From positions 42,329,501 through 42,393,500 of the forward strand of contig NC_088355.1 in NCBI RefSeq assembly GCF_036884655.1: a DNA stretch of 64,000 bases, given 5' to 3'. Positions 32,810-44,844 of the stretch are shown here, piece by piece; positions within the stretch are counted from its first letter, which is position 1; each line of letters starts with the position of its first letter. The notes beneath the pieces are model-generated. The model had not been told where the DNA came from. It worked only from the letters and a program-made list of their open reading frames with translations, and searched no databases. Both the position numbers and the translations under genes were made by a program. This DNA comes from Musa acuminata AAA Group (Eukaryota > Streptophyta > Magnoliopsida > Zingiberales > Musaceae).

Positions 32810-35800
32810 TGCGGCCCTCATCGCTAATTTATCCAAGAGAGAGAGCACGGAGGAGGTCAGGGAGACGAGAAGAGAGGTCCCTTGGGGGTCGGTGTGCCCC
32901 AAATGAAATCAAAATGAAACGCTCGGCAAATGAGAGCAAAATTCTTTTCATTTATCGTTTTTCTTTGGGTGAGAGACTTAACGCACTTAAAATTCGACCC
33001 AAGCTCTGGAAGAATTTTATCGCATGGCCGTCGCATGTACCTGTTATGTGATTGGAGCTCCGGCGGAGCCCACTACGTTAACGTACGGGTATCTTGGTAG
33101 TCCGAGTAGGCGAGGGATTTTTATCGTGCAATTCAAAGTTCAAACGCCGTGCGACCGGTCTGGGCCGGTGAAATCGTAGCGGGCGGGAGCGGGCAAGAAC
33201 CGGGTCGTTGGGTGGGGCCGGTCACCGGATAAGGTCGTGGGCGGGTCATGAGGGGAACTCTGCTCGATTGAAATCCGGGGTGGAGTCCGCGGATCGGGTT
33301 GCCGTACCGGACCCGGCCCCCATACCCGAATCAAATCAAGTGCGGTCAAATCCGGTCCACATATTAAGTGTAATAACAGCATTACAAGCAACTTATGCCA
33401 TCACATCCGACCCCATATACGGTATGTTTCTTCGAGATCCGTGCGATCTCACGATCCAACGGCTGTGAACATTTTACTGCCCACGCGTGTGGAGGAAAAG
33501 AAAATTTTCATGCACTACATCTTGATACTCTCACTCTCCATTTACCTTGAGGCCTTCCCGGTATGGTCTGTGGAAAGTGGGTTAAAAGGGTGCATCCACC
33601 AAATTGGTGGGTGAAGATATTCTCTTCGTTTCCCTTTAGCCCCCCCCCCCCCCCTGCCACCAAATTACTATTTTGTTTTCTTCACCCAGGCAAATTCCAA
33701 TCTGAGTGAGGGGTATCTTAGTCATTCCAAACTTAGCTTCCTCGGAGCGGTGCAGAATGCTATGGCCCACACCGGTGCTAACCCATAAACTGGTCCGCAG
33801 GAGTATCATTGACTACCGTCTCCGTCTTTATCACCGACCCGAGTGGAAGAAGTTCTACAATCAGGACCGTTGATTCCGCGACAGGGCTTTATCATTGACA
33901 AACCAGAGAGGCACCGTATGGACGGAGCTGGGTCCCATCCACCGCCAGGCGTATCAAAGAGAGGCGTGTCTCGTGGTGGGACCGACGGTGATGATACGCG
34001 GGATTGGACGGTTCGTCACTTCCCATAAGAAGACAAAATCTCGCGCTCAAATCTCTTGCCACGTCGGACGCGCAACAATTGACAGGCTGACCTCATCCCC
34101 CCACGGGTTCGCCTTTGTTCCGATTGTAATTCATTTCCCACCCTTGTTGCGTTGCCCGTATCAGTTACCGCCACAGCAATTGGATGTTATGCCAGTGGCC
34201 CACTAGGCGGTACGATGCTTCAGTACGACGCGGTTACCCTTCTTGATTCTTCATCAAGATTGGTGACAATGGTTCATCTCGGTGATCTTGGTGACAATGA
34301 TTGTGGATGCACCTTAACCCACATTATTTGTCTATGGACGTATGGTCGCTTTGGAGAAGACAACCGAGGTGCTACGGTGGCCTTCTCTCCCGCAGCAACT
34401 GCACCCACCCAAAGACACGTCTCCATCTCTCCATTTCCCTTTCTTTCGGACCTCCCAAAGCCATGGTTACCCAAAGGGACAATGAGTCTCGCAATGTTTC
34501 CAAAGCTGCCACGCCCTTCCCCACACCCAATCTCCAGTTTCCGAGTCACGGAGATGTGGACAGCCACTGATTCCATGACAGATTAATCCATGGAGGGTGG
34601 AAGTTCCACCACACTACCATGCTGTCGGTGTTGTGCCTCCACTATTTTGGAGACCGAGGGCAGTGCTGTGAAGTCCTTACGTCTCGAATCGTTCGAGGAA
34701 ATGCCACTGAAAGCCACACGGACTTCAGTGGCTTTTGCATGTGCTCAAGTTGATACAAGCAAATCATATTTTACGTTAGGGGATAAATATTTTCTCACCG
34801 TCCGCCGGTTGGAAGAAGTTATAATCTAATTAAGAAGAGTGTTACTCAGCTGATAGATACGTCGATGGGTATCGATGCGACGTCTCACAAACCTGAACCG
34901 TCGAGACTTGGACGCATGGGCTTTGCATGAGGAGCGATGTCACTTCTAATGGTTCAAGACTTTGTACGTAAGACATCCTATTATTTTGTGGTAAGAACAG
35001 CGAGGAGTGGACACGATGATCTTTCTTTTTATCACCGTCCATTTGTTGTCGTCCTCTTCCTCGTGAGTCGTCTTTTTCCTTATCTGCAATCCTAGGGATC
35101 GGGTTTCGATGATCGTTATGGTACAGCTGACGAATGTTATGCACAGCTGCAGTGAGTTCCACGCTCCATCCATTTCAATGCCATGAACAGATCCTTGAGT
35201 GATGGGGGATGGAATCGATCGGAAGCACTCGATCGTTAGCAGGTCAAGGTTCGAGAACTCCAATCCATGTCTTTCATGTATTGGGATAGCGATGATCTAA
35301 AGAAAAGTTGGCACTATCAGATGATGAGAGTCAATGGAAGGTTAGCTAAAACATGATGACTGTCGTCCTTTGCTGACGAGGATGGCATGCGCCACAGGGA
35401 AGAAAACTTGGTGCCTACCACATATATGACTCACCTGACCCATTGGAGGAGAAGAAAACAAAGGTATTTTAGGGTTGCAGGTGACTTCATCTCAGTGAGG
35501 GTGTGTAGTAGGCAAGCAAATGAGTCATGGCACATTTTTGGTGACTCGACTTTGCCTCGCTCTTTCGCAATGAGGAGATCACATTTCGTGTTGATCAAGG
35601 ACTGCTGCCCATGCCATGCCTGCAACAAGTTCCATGTTTACCACCATATTTTGCTCATCCACAAAGCATGCTATTCATGGAGGAGAAATGAATTGGAAGC
35701 TTTTCTTTTTGTTGCCACCCCAACTAATTATTGGGGAGAATCACCTCATTTGGGAGAGGCCAACCCATAGTTCCTCTCTGTAGGTAGGAGACTTAAATGC

Positions 35801-37335
35801 AAGTTCCATGAAACCCATGTTTGTTTCTGATATTATTGCTGCAGATTTAATGAACTAATTTAAGTGCATGTCATAATGAACCTTGCTGTCTTCAAAGACT
35901 CCAACTAGCCACAATTCTTTTATCCTCTTCTCTATGGCACTTGCTCTTTTCCTTCCCTTACCCTGCCATAATTATTTCTTTACCTTATTCTTTCTTGAAA
36001 ACAGTTGCATAGGAAGAAAATGAATTGTCCTTTTTTGTCTTCTTGAATCTGAATTCTCACCATCTGCTTTGTTCTTCCGCCTGATTACTAAAGACTGTTG
36101 ATGATTTTATGTTTTTGTTGCCATCGACAACAGTTATGGAAAAAATTGGCATGGATGCTTAGTCAGTACCATGTGATTGTCACGTTAACATAGTATGATT
36201 ATCACATTAGTGCCATGTCATGTTGATACAACATGACTACTACATTACCATAAAATGGAAACACAATAATGCCATGTAGCTGCCACATGGGTGCCACATA
36301 TGATCACCGATGATTGACACCTAATACTATTAAGTTAGTGGAGGAGCATTTATCGAAAATATCATGATATAATTTTGTAGGATTTGACCTCCTCGGAGTT
36401 GGATGGGTTTGAAATTTCGAGGTCGAACGAATATGGTATCAGTCGAGATCGACCTACGATACATATGGAATGAATTTTGATGGACTCTAAATCATATTGA
36501 ATAATCAAATTTTATATTAACATAATGACACTAGAAGAAGAACCGAACAATATCTCATCGACAAATCGACCACACCCACTAGGATGAGCCACTCGACAAG
36601 TGGACGGATCCATCATTTCTCTACCCGTTAAAAGGCCTTCAAGAACTGACCTTACCTAACAGTGGGTCAAACCTTCTAAATTTACATCCACGATCAAATT
36701 TTGCATTAACAACAACTTATTTGTTTTGTATTTTCTTCTTCATCATGCAGTAAGATAATTTTATTTGCAGCAACAATTCGTTCCATTCCATCACTCATCC
36801 CATTGTCAGTTCTATTTAGCAGAGAAATCTGATCCAACCGCAGCCCTTTTTGGCTTCTCCCCCCATTAGAAGCAGCAAGAACTCAAATTAAAGCCTTTTA
36901 TACCGCAATCAAAAGGTAGGATATTATTGCAGTCAAAATAGCAGAACAATTTGGCCTCAACAATCGTAGCATCTTCTTCTCGACACAGTTTCTGTAGCGT
37001 ATAAATACAATCCTTTACCTATCGGTCTATTTGGTTTTTGGAGAAAGATGAACATTATCAGCATTGGGAACTCCGGCAATAATCTGACATCTTGGCCAAG
37101 TCTCCTGTTTGGAAGGAAGCGTTGACTGTGGGATGGATCAGTCATTTTAATTGATTCATTCCATCAATGATTCTTATCGAGATTAACATATTTCGATGCA
37201 ATTAATTTCTCCTTCAAAGAAAAGTAGTGCTTACATTTATTACCACAATTTCTATCTAAAAAGTCCCAAAATAAAAGGAAAAAGAGAAGGAGAGGTTGAA
37301 TCAGCAATGTAATAATGTCAACGACAAATAGAACG
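32810..37335. other. long intergenic region, no gene recognised
   Basis: Starts with the CCCH gene promoter. It contains a 15-C homopolymer (33640-33654), a moderately GC-rich stretch at 33840-34600 whose frames lack any recognisable domain, and a Cys/His-bearing 127-codon frame (35387-35770) I could not tie to a family. A degenerate minisatellite lies at 36140-36310, followed by retroelement-like debris at 36360-36720. The distal end includes the 3' side of the EF-hand gene. Confidence 0.45.
36140..36310. repeat. degenerate minisatellite with recurring CCATGT/CCACAT words
   Basis: Words such as TACCATGTGATTGTCAC, GTGCCATGTCATGTTG, ATGCCATGTAGCTGCCACAT and GGTGCCACATATGATCACC follow each other at irregular 20-45 base spacing. 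Non-coding. Confidence 0.45.
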
Positions 37336-37686
37336 CTACGGTCCATTCCACCTCCCCATTCCCATAGCGTCTTCCACCAGCTTCTCCGACACTTCCATCA
37401 GCTCCGGGCTCAACCTCACCATCAGAACACAGAACTCTATCTGATCCAACGCTCCATCTCCGTCCAAGTCGCCCTCCCGCAACATCCCCCGGAGTTCATC
37501 GTCCTTCAACCCCTCGAGCCCCAGCGCGGCGGCGTTCCTCCTGAGGCTGTCGAGCGTGATCAGGCGGCTCTCGGGGTCCATCAGCAGCTGAAACCCCTTG
37601 CAGAGCTCCGCCATCAGCCCTTCGCCGCCTAGCTTCTCCGCCATCGACGGCAAGAAGTCCTGGAAACTGATTGAATCCTCCGCCAT
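37336..37686 (-). CDS. KIC/PBP1-like single EF-hand calcium-binding protein (116 aa)
   Basis: A small cytosolic calcium sensor. In Arabidopsis, KIC binds the kinesin-like calmodulin-binding protein KCBP and affects trichome shape, and PBP1 binds the PINOID kinase in auxin signalling. Intronless, 116 residues. One canonical EF-hand loop, DLDGDGALDQIE, lies at 73-84 with Asp at positions 1, 3, 5 and 9, Gly at 6 and Glu at 12, so metal binding should be intact. It is preceded by a helical LDSLRRNAAALGLEGLKDDEL and followed by FCVLMVRLSPELME, both family hallmarks. Length and single-hand layout fit KIC/PBP1 rather than calmodulin. A TATA box lies 63 bp upstream of the ATG. Confidence 0.9.
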   Translation of the reverse strand: MAEDSISFQDFLPSMAEKLGGEGLMAELCKGFQLLMDPESRLITLDSLRRNAAALGLEGLKDDELRGMLREGDLDGDGALDQIEFCVLMVRLSPELMEVSEKLVEDAMGMGRWNGP

Positions 37687-37748
37687 GGCAAGATCACCTG
37701 TGTGCTGCCCACGAGACGTGGAAGTGGCGGAGGGGGGCAGAGAGAGTT

Positions 37749-37755
37749 CTTATAG
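37749..37755 (-). promoter_or_regulatory. TATA box of the KIC/PBP1-like gene
   Basis: CTATAAG on the minus strand, 63 bp before the start codon, implying a short leader of roughly 30-40 bases. Confidence 0.6.
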
Positions 37756-37759
37756 AAAG

Positions 37760-39631
37760 AGACGAAGAAGGTGATGCACAGGTAAGAGATGGCGACTTGG
37801 TTGCGGATTCCGTCGCAATTAACGCTGCCTGCGTTAGTTTCTGCGAAGCTGCATGGCGTCTTCCCTCGTAATTATCTGCATGGATGGTTGCGCCCAAGCT
37901 TTTATGCGCAGCCAACCCACCGTCATATGGGTCATCGGTTTCATATTCGCGGACGTAAGCGATGGGATCGGACTCGGTAATGTGGTAAAGAGCATGGAAA
38001 CGAGTGGGAGGGAACTAAAAAGTAAGTAAAACGTTGCCGTCTTTGAAGCATTCTCTCCTTTATATGTATGACACACATTTGAAGGCTACTTCTAATAAGT
38101 TTCTTGTGGTGGTGTCCTTTGAACATTTCTGCATAATAATTTCAATATTATCTCTTTTTTATGTTCTTTCTAAATAGAAAAATGATGGAAAAGAAAATTG
38201 ATATTTCACAAGTCACTCGTGCAATTGCTCATCGATATCAATACGTGTTAAATTACTTTGAATCGATCTTATACCAAACTTCTGGTCAAGGATAATATGA
38301 TATTTATGACTTGTGGTGGCAGATTTGTTTCCTACCGTTGACGTTTGTTCTAATTGTTGCCCGCATTGACTCTTTTTTTTTTTTTTTTTTTTCTGGTGCA
38401 GTCAATGGATGGTTCCCTGGTTTGGAGGTTCATCGACTGTCTTATAATGTAAGCAATAGAAATGCAAATAAGTTTCTAAGAAATAAAATTTAATAATAAA
38501 TATACATCATATATCACTAGAGATCTAATAATAAAATAATTTATAGTATAGGTATACGACGAAGAAGAACCTAAGTAGAGAAGCTCATCCTAAGTCATAT
38601 TTGGAATAAAAGGTAATTTGTAGTATATTTGATGAAAAATGTCCCTTCACCCTCCACTAGTCACTTTGACTATCGTTGTTACCTCTAATTGTTCATCCGT
38701 CGTAAGCAATAGATCGATACAAGGTTGTCGCCTCTACTCCCACAATAATTATCGTCTCCAATATCTCCTCTTCTTTATTCTTTACTATCGACAGAGTAAA
38801 AAATGATAACGACAGGAAGAGAAAATAGTGACGATAACAAAGTTGATAATGATCAAAGACGACGATAGAGATAACGATAATCGAGGAACCGATGAAAAAT
38901 GTTGAATATTTTGATAAATTGAGTAAAAAACAAGAGGGAACACTTTAAGATAAAAATCAATTAGAGGGATATTATTTGAGAAAAGTTCAATAATAAAGAT
39001 TTTCTTAGATAAAAATACTGTATATATATTAGTCAACTGGCTGACGTTGCAATCTTATCTTGATTATGTCTTACATGACATTGGTTTGATTAAATTACAG
39101 AGAGAGATGATGATGTCCACCTTCCCCTTCCCCTTCCCTCGGCCACTCTGCTGCTGGTGGCTGCAAAGGAAAAAGAGGCGCTTTGCTTTCCCCTGCAAAA
39201 GCGCGCACAGGAAAAGGCACAAAGGACAGCCAAAACACCAACACCAATCAGAGCCACGGCCCCGCTCGGTGTCACAAGATGACATCGATTAGGGTGTCAG
39301 CGTCGACCAGTCAGATATTAAACGCAGTCGCCGCAGACGACAGCAAAGCCCCCCTACCCTGTGTACTCCCAGTCTTTCAACGTCGCAAAGATCGCAGGGC
39401 CACCATAAATCCGTAGGCTAAGGAAAAGGACAACACGACCCAACCGAGAGGATCCAAAGAGATGGAGCAGAACGAGAGAGAGAGAGATTAAAACCAGCAA
39501 CGGTCGCCTGGGATGATACGTCCGACGACTCACCTGTGACCGCTTTTGCTTTGGGTTTGAGCTTTCCCCTCCCTCTTCTCCTCCTGTCCACCTCGAAGAT
39601 CCTGAGCGGAATCTCGGCTGCTGTGTTCGAG
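37760..39631. other. intergenic region between divergent small genes
   Basis: Shared upstream region of the EF-hand gene (-) and the 107-residue membrane protein (+). It contains a 20-T homopolymer at 38373-38392 and an AT-rich middle (38450-39050), then a GC-richer segment from 39110 with a GA-rich leader (about 39470-39490). No other gene recognised. Confidence 0.5.
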
Positions 39632-39955
39632 ATGTACATGCCGGTCATGATAGCCCGGGCGGTGCTGGATAGGCTGGAGGACGCGGTCACCGTGGAGGCT
39701 CGGCCGCCGCCGCCGCCGCCGCCGTGCGCGACGCGCTCCACTTGGCACTCCGTGGAGACTCTGGTGGTGGTCCTGGCGGCGATCACGATGGCCGCGGTGA
39801 TCGCGGGGGTGTTCGCCCGGGCGTGCGGCGGGCGGCATCTGGTGGGCGGCGGTGACCACGACGTCGAGGGGTGGGTGGAGCAGAAATGCAGTAGTTGCCT
39901 GGACGGCGGCGTGGCACCGCCACCTCCTCCGAGGTCGGGTGAAGCCAAGAATTGA
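39632..39955 (+). CDS. small proline-rich single-pass membrane protein (107 aa)
   Basis: 107 residues from the ATG at 39632. Order of parts: a short N-terminal region, a seven-proline run (about 25-31), then HSVETLVVVLAAITMAAVIAGVFA, a single transmembrane helix (about 41-64). A conserved juxtamembrane block follows, ARACGGRH...GDHDVEGWVEQKCSSCLDGG, with paired cysteines, and then a second proline run and a charged tail. The ETLVVVLA...CGGRH...D-EGWVE-KC pattern belongs to an uncharacterised small family widespread in flowering plants; I know of no assigned function. The frame is open 32 codons upstream but without an ATG, and the family starts close to the helix, which supports this start. 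Confidence 0.7.
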   Translation: MYMPVMIARAVLDRLEDAVTVEARPPPPPPPCATRSTWHSVETLVVVLAAITMAAVIAGVFARACGGRHLVGGGDHDVEGWVEQKCSSCLDGGVAPPPPPRSGEAKN

Positions 39956-40580
39956 GTCGGGTCAGCGGATTAGAGGAGAAGGAAGAGGAGCTCGTTTGTT
40001 TGGGTTTGTTAGTGAGTAGTGGTATTATTAGCTCTTATTCTTTTAGCTTGAGTTGTTCTCTATCATATAATGACTCTGTACATGTGTTTCTACTACTCCA
40101 AAGTGTTTGCTGAAATGAAGTATTGGTTTGTCACTTCCATCCCAAGTACTACTGTATCCCTGATAAGTTTGGGGTTTCCCCTGCATCAATGTTTGATCAG
40201 AGAGTTCATGGTCATGGCAGTAAACCATGGAAACAAGATTTTTTAGTTGAATGGAGGACTGATGATGAAAAGCTGCACAAGGCCAGTCTCCACCTACCTT
40301 TCTGCAAGCGATGGGTTTTTGGGTAATGCTTCTACTTTGTTCAGTGGAAAGCTTACAATGTTCACTCGCTATAAATATGTAACAAGCGAAGGACATTGTC
40401 ATGTTACTGAATGAATTCAATCCACTTAGTTCCCCTAACATATAATTGATAACGGTTGATCTCCTCCTATGTTGATTGAGAAAAATTCTCCCTTTGTAAA
40501 TAGGGAGCATTGTATTGTTTCAATCTTCGTATTTCATTTCTATCAATAATCTTCGTGTGACAATTAAATTGGTACCAAGG

Positions 40581-42320
40581 GAGCACTTGCCCCTTTGATT
40601 TACTTACAAGACATAAGTCTAAAAGCATACTATTATGATATGCATCCTCCCTTTTTGCTTTTTATGTGGACAAGAGTCCAAGAGAGATTGTCACTCAAGA
40701 AATATTTTTATCTTTTTTTACCTAATATAAAAGCTAATATCTAACACATGAATTGAGATTAATCATTTTTTTATTATTTCACCTTACGTCATCTCATCTT
40801 CGGGCTAACTAGGGTATCGGAGGGACCAAGTCAAGAAAGTTACTCCTGACCTTGGTCTTCAAGCAAGTTACTGGCAAAGCACCTGAGCGCACCTACACCA
40901 ACTATTGTGAGACCTCCAACATCACCTCATTATTCCTGTAGATATATAGTCGAATCACGTCGGACTAACCTAAATATCAATAATATATATTTTTAAATAT
41001 ATTTTATTCTAAAATGAGAGCTATTTCATAGAAATGTTAGCTCGTTGACTACTCAACGAGTATTCAAGTGATGATGCTTCACTCCCAACCTATAGTAGTC
41101 GATATTTTTGATACTTCCACCTTAATGCGTACTCTGATAAGGTACTACATTGTGTAATTCCTAGTGTCATCAATAAGCACCTATACTATATCTATAGTGT
41201 CCTCATGTAAGTAGTTACGGGACCAACTACCTTCATCATATGAATAGGTATATAGTACACCGGTTTGTTCAGTTATCTCGATTTCTTTCTCGAGTAATCA
41301 ATGACTATGAATATTTAAGATACGTTTAAAGATGAATTAGTCTTATTATCATGATCTCATCATAATCCACTTCCCATTGCATAGATTCAAGGATATCACA
41401 ATATATACATCATATAATATAAAAGAAGAAAATATCACTATCAATATTAACTAAAAGAGATTATGCAATGTATTACACGTGTCATCACTCACGTGATTGG
41501 TTTGCAGAACTCTATAACTAATAGAGGTACTACGAGTCACCTTGACGACAAGCAAAGAAGGAGCCCACCTCGACGGGAAAAGGAGTAGGTTGACAATGGC
41601 CGACTTCCACCTCCCGTTATAAGCACCTTGGTGTTGCTATAGCACATTGTGTGGCGATGAATGATGTCCCTATAGTAAATTGAGCAAGATGATTATATCC
41701 TCTATCACCCAAAATAGGCATCTTGATAGTTTCTCCCCCTACCTCTGCATACTGCATAGCGCAAGTGTTGGATAAGCTAACAGCTGCACTTTCAAACCTC
41801 TTTGGAAGATCCCAAAATGTACTTTCAAGAGTGAGGGGACAAATGATATAGAAACATTATCAACCAATTATTATCTGACATGTGACCTTCGCATGGCGAC
41901 TAGGTTGGCATAGGGGAGACAAGGCCTGACCCTTGGTTTGCTTGCATGGACATAAATCTAAAATAGATAGTTACAAGCTATCTTCCTCCCTTTTTGTCAT
42001 CTATATAGCCAAGAATATGAAAGGGGCTATTAGAGGCTATCCTTTTAGGGAATATTTTTAGAAATATTTTATCACCTTTTTACCTGGTATAAAAGTCTTA
42101 TTTTTTTCCATCTCATTTTACCTTATCTAAAGTTTAATTTGGGCATAAGTGGGATCAGCTTGGGAAACCTACACCTGACCTTAGTCTTTGTGCAGGTCAT
42201 TGTGAGAGCACCTGAGTACACCCACGCCAACTTTCGCAAGATATCCAATAACACCTTGGTAGCACATTATTATTTTTATATATGTACAGTTAAACCATAT
42301 CGAGTTGACGTAAATATCAA
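40581..42320 (+). mobile_element. decayed short LTR-type element with two ~400-bp direct repeats
   Basis: The segments 40581-40981 and about 41920-42320 are diverged direct copies. They share CCTCCCTTTTTG, TTTTTACCT-GTATAAAAG (TATA-like), CCTGACCTTGGTCTT, AGCACCTGAG-CACC-AC-CCAACT and TAAATATCAAT in the same order. Their arrangement resembles LTRs around a 0.9-kb interior. The interior carries no protein, but 41000-41520 is a third copy of the repeat family at 8850-11450. Either this is a non-autonomous element with an unrelated repeat nested inside, or two solo LTRs. Ends were not resolved to the base. Confidence 0.5.
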
Positions 42321-42329
42321 TTAACACGA

Positions 42330-44844
42330 AGATTAATATTTGAGAGTATAACAAATAAGACGTGAGACACATCAAAAACATTACACCTGGCTTAAGTTTA
42401 CAATTGATCTATGTTAATGTTATTTTGGACTCAAGTATTTTTGACAAATCATTCAGATTTAACAGAGTCAATATATCAATTATATTATTAATTTGAGTCC
42501 TGATAATTCAAGTTTAAGTTAGAAACATTAATGGTCACTTGGATTAACTTATATTAAATTATTTTAGACTAATAATTCGGACTCAAGTTAATATATCAAT
42601 TGTCCTTATCACTGTGTCATGACAGTTTGCTCATGATGTCTCTACGGCTGCCAAGCCCAATGTTGATTGGGCTTTTCTTGGGCTCTTTGAATTGAACATT
42701 AGTTTCTTATTCTCATCCTACACTCGATGAGGATGATTCTTAGTCAACAGCTCTACTTCAGCTCAAAGTAAGTGGAGCCCGTCTTGTCTCCGTCGTCTCA
42801 GGACCCAGTGATGGCTGTAGCCTCCCTCGCCGGCAGCTCGCCCCAAAGTCCCACAAGAGACCAAATGAGACCGATCTCCATGGGCCTTGGAGAAGCGGGA
42901 AACCCAGTCACAGGCTCAGACGTTTCAAACGCCGTAAGATGACAAGGGAGCTGAGGACAGCAGACGCGGCTGTGCACTGCCGCAGCCACTGTGGGCAGGC
43001 AGAGGTTACTGTGAGGCGCAAACTGGAACTCATGATTCAGTATAAATACATTTATATACGTTCAGTAACTAAGCAGGGCGGGGACGCCATCAATGAAGAC
43101 AATCTGCAGGGGCTTTAAAACTCACTGCCGAGCTTCAGATCGGCCATGTCGATCCGAAGGACATCTCTTGTTTTGTCCATCGTCTTGGACTTGCATGTCC
43201 ACACTGGAACTACTGCCCCCTCTTCTCTTGTCTTGCTTGCTTGGTGGATGGTGGAAGGCACTAAATGGGAGGTATGTGGCTCCATGCATCTTATTGCCTC
43301 CCCCCCCCCCTCTTGATTCAACTTGTCTTCTAGTTGTCTTGCATTCCATCTTCACACACCTAGAGAGGTTTTAAACCTAGTACGACCTTAGAAAGAGCGA
43401 AGAGTCTTTGTCTGTAACAAAGCTCTAATGAAACCCTACAAGGTAATACGTACTGTAGCTATGACTCAAATGTTTGGTTGTTTCAGCAACTCCACTTGGG
43501 ATTTAAAGGCTTATCTAATGAAACCCTAATTGTCGGAGGGATTTATCGGGAGACACATCGGTCGAGCATTGCATGAGGACGCACAATTTCACCTCAAGAT
43601 TTGCAAGAACCATCACGGGAACAAGGTTGGGGTGACCTTCCGCCTTGGCGTAGGTCACCGATACCAAGAACTAACGCATCGAAATTGGACTTTGATACTA
43701 TATTATTGCATGAAACTAGTTTTGTTGCATCGTACCATTTCCTGTGATACCCAAATAAACAGTGAGTCCTTGCAATGTTGCAAGTTTAAATTTTCTAACG
43801 TGACACATAGTTAATAAACCCCGCAGTAGTACACATAGTTTTGCTTGTTGCCACATCCAGACAGAGACGCACTCGCTCCATTTTTCGCGACGAGTTGCAC
43901 TACTTAATTATTACCTCATCAGCTAGATTCTCTATGTCAACTTGTCTGTACAATTCTGCTTCGTTGGGTACACAAAACCTTTTTCTTTTTCTCCCTCTTG
44001 TTTTCGGTTCAAATCCTTTTTGTCTCCACACTATTTCTTTCTTTCTTTCTTTTCATGGTTAAACTCGGTCTCCATCTCCATGGCGTGAACTCATGGATTG
44101 ACCACAGGGGACACTTGGAACTATAACATGGATAGGGAGGGGGATGACAGCTCCGCGGCGAGGTCGCCTCACGGGCAATAATGGCTGCAGCGATTTTGTG
44201 TCGCTCACCTTTCCCTGCGACCCTCGTCTTCCTCGCTCACCTCCCAAACTCCCACCTCTCCTGTGTCGTGACACAATTAGATTAGACTCGTTAATGTTCG
44301 CGTTGGGTTCGACGTGACCAACACAAGCGTCTCGTGAGTCACCTCCGGAGGAAGGAGGGATGGAGGAGAACCATTGTGACTGTTAGTTAATGAACGAACG
44401 CGCCCCTCCTCCTCGGCGCGAATATTGAAGCACCGCTGGTCTAGGGACCCATCGAGAGCACCAACCAAACCTTGGGGAGATGTGGGACCGCCCCGTGCAA
44501 GAAATTATCGCGACATCGATGGGTGTTTGACGATTCTGCCCTCGGAGATTCGCCTTGGCTTTCGATTTCGTGGCTTTCGGTGGAGATGATGTTCCCATCA
44601 TTGGGTATCGAGTGTTCATGATTGGGACCGAGGAGGGTGGTTTGGTCATTTCGGGGACGCGAGAGATTGGTCCATTTCAAATCGAACCTCTCCCTTCGCG
44701 GAAAACGAGGCACGCTCTATGCTTCTCTCCCCCCGGCGGTATCTACTGCGGTCGCACGCCCTCTGTGACTCCCTTCGACTCCTCGCTTATGTAAGGAAGG
44801 GAAACTAAGAGCGCAAACTACGAAAGGTGGCAACCAGGAACGGA
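42330..44844. other. intergenic region upstream of the BLT-like gene
   Basis: No gene recognised. Notable contents are short direct repeats of AGTTAATATATCAATT (42460-42600) and a 10-C homopolymer near 43302. A GC-richer stretch of roughly 500 bp before 44845 is probably promoter and leader. Confidence 0.45.

Noticed and set aside
34152..34586. 144-codon plus-strand frame in a GC-moderate stretch
   Set aside because: Overlapping frames of similar length exist on both strands; composition and motifs give no family, so coding status is unsupported.
35387..35770. 127-codon frame with CCPCHACNKFH, zinc-ligand-like
   Set aside because: A single cluster of Cys/His in an otherwise unrecognisable frame lacking an ATG-based family start; not enough to call a zinc-finger gene.
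38373..38392. 20-T tract, and the similar 23-T tract at 47073-47095, as possible reverse poly-A tails of SINE or processed copies
   Set aside because: No target duplication and no shared body sequence beyond TC before and CTGG after; homopolymer slippage is sufficient.
39418..39948. 176-codon minus-strand frame overlapping the small membrane protein
   Set aside because: Low-complexity Thr/Ser/Arg content; the plus-strand frame carries the conserved helix and cysteine block.
40043..40510. 155-codon minus-strand frame with several His/Cys residues
   Set aside because: No recognisable domain, no good start context and no splice continuation; probably chance in the 3' flank of the membrane-protein gene.
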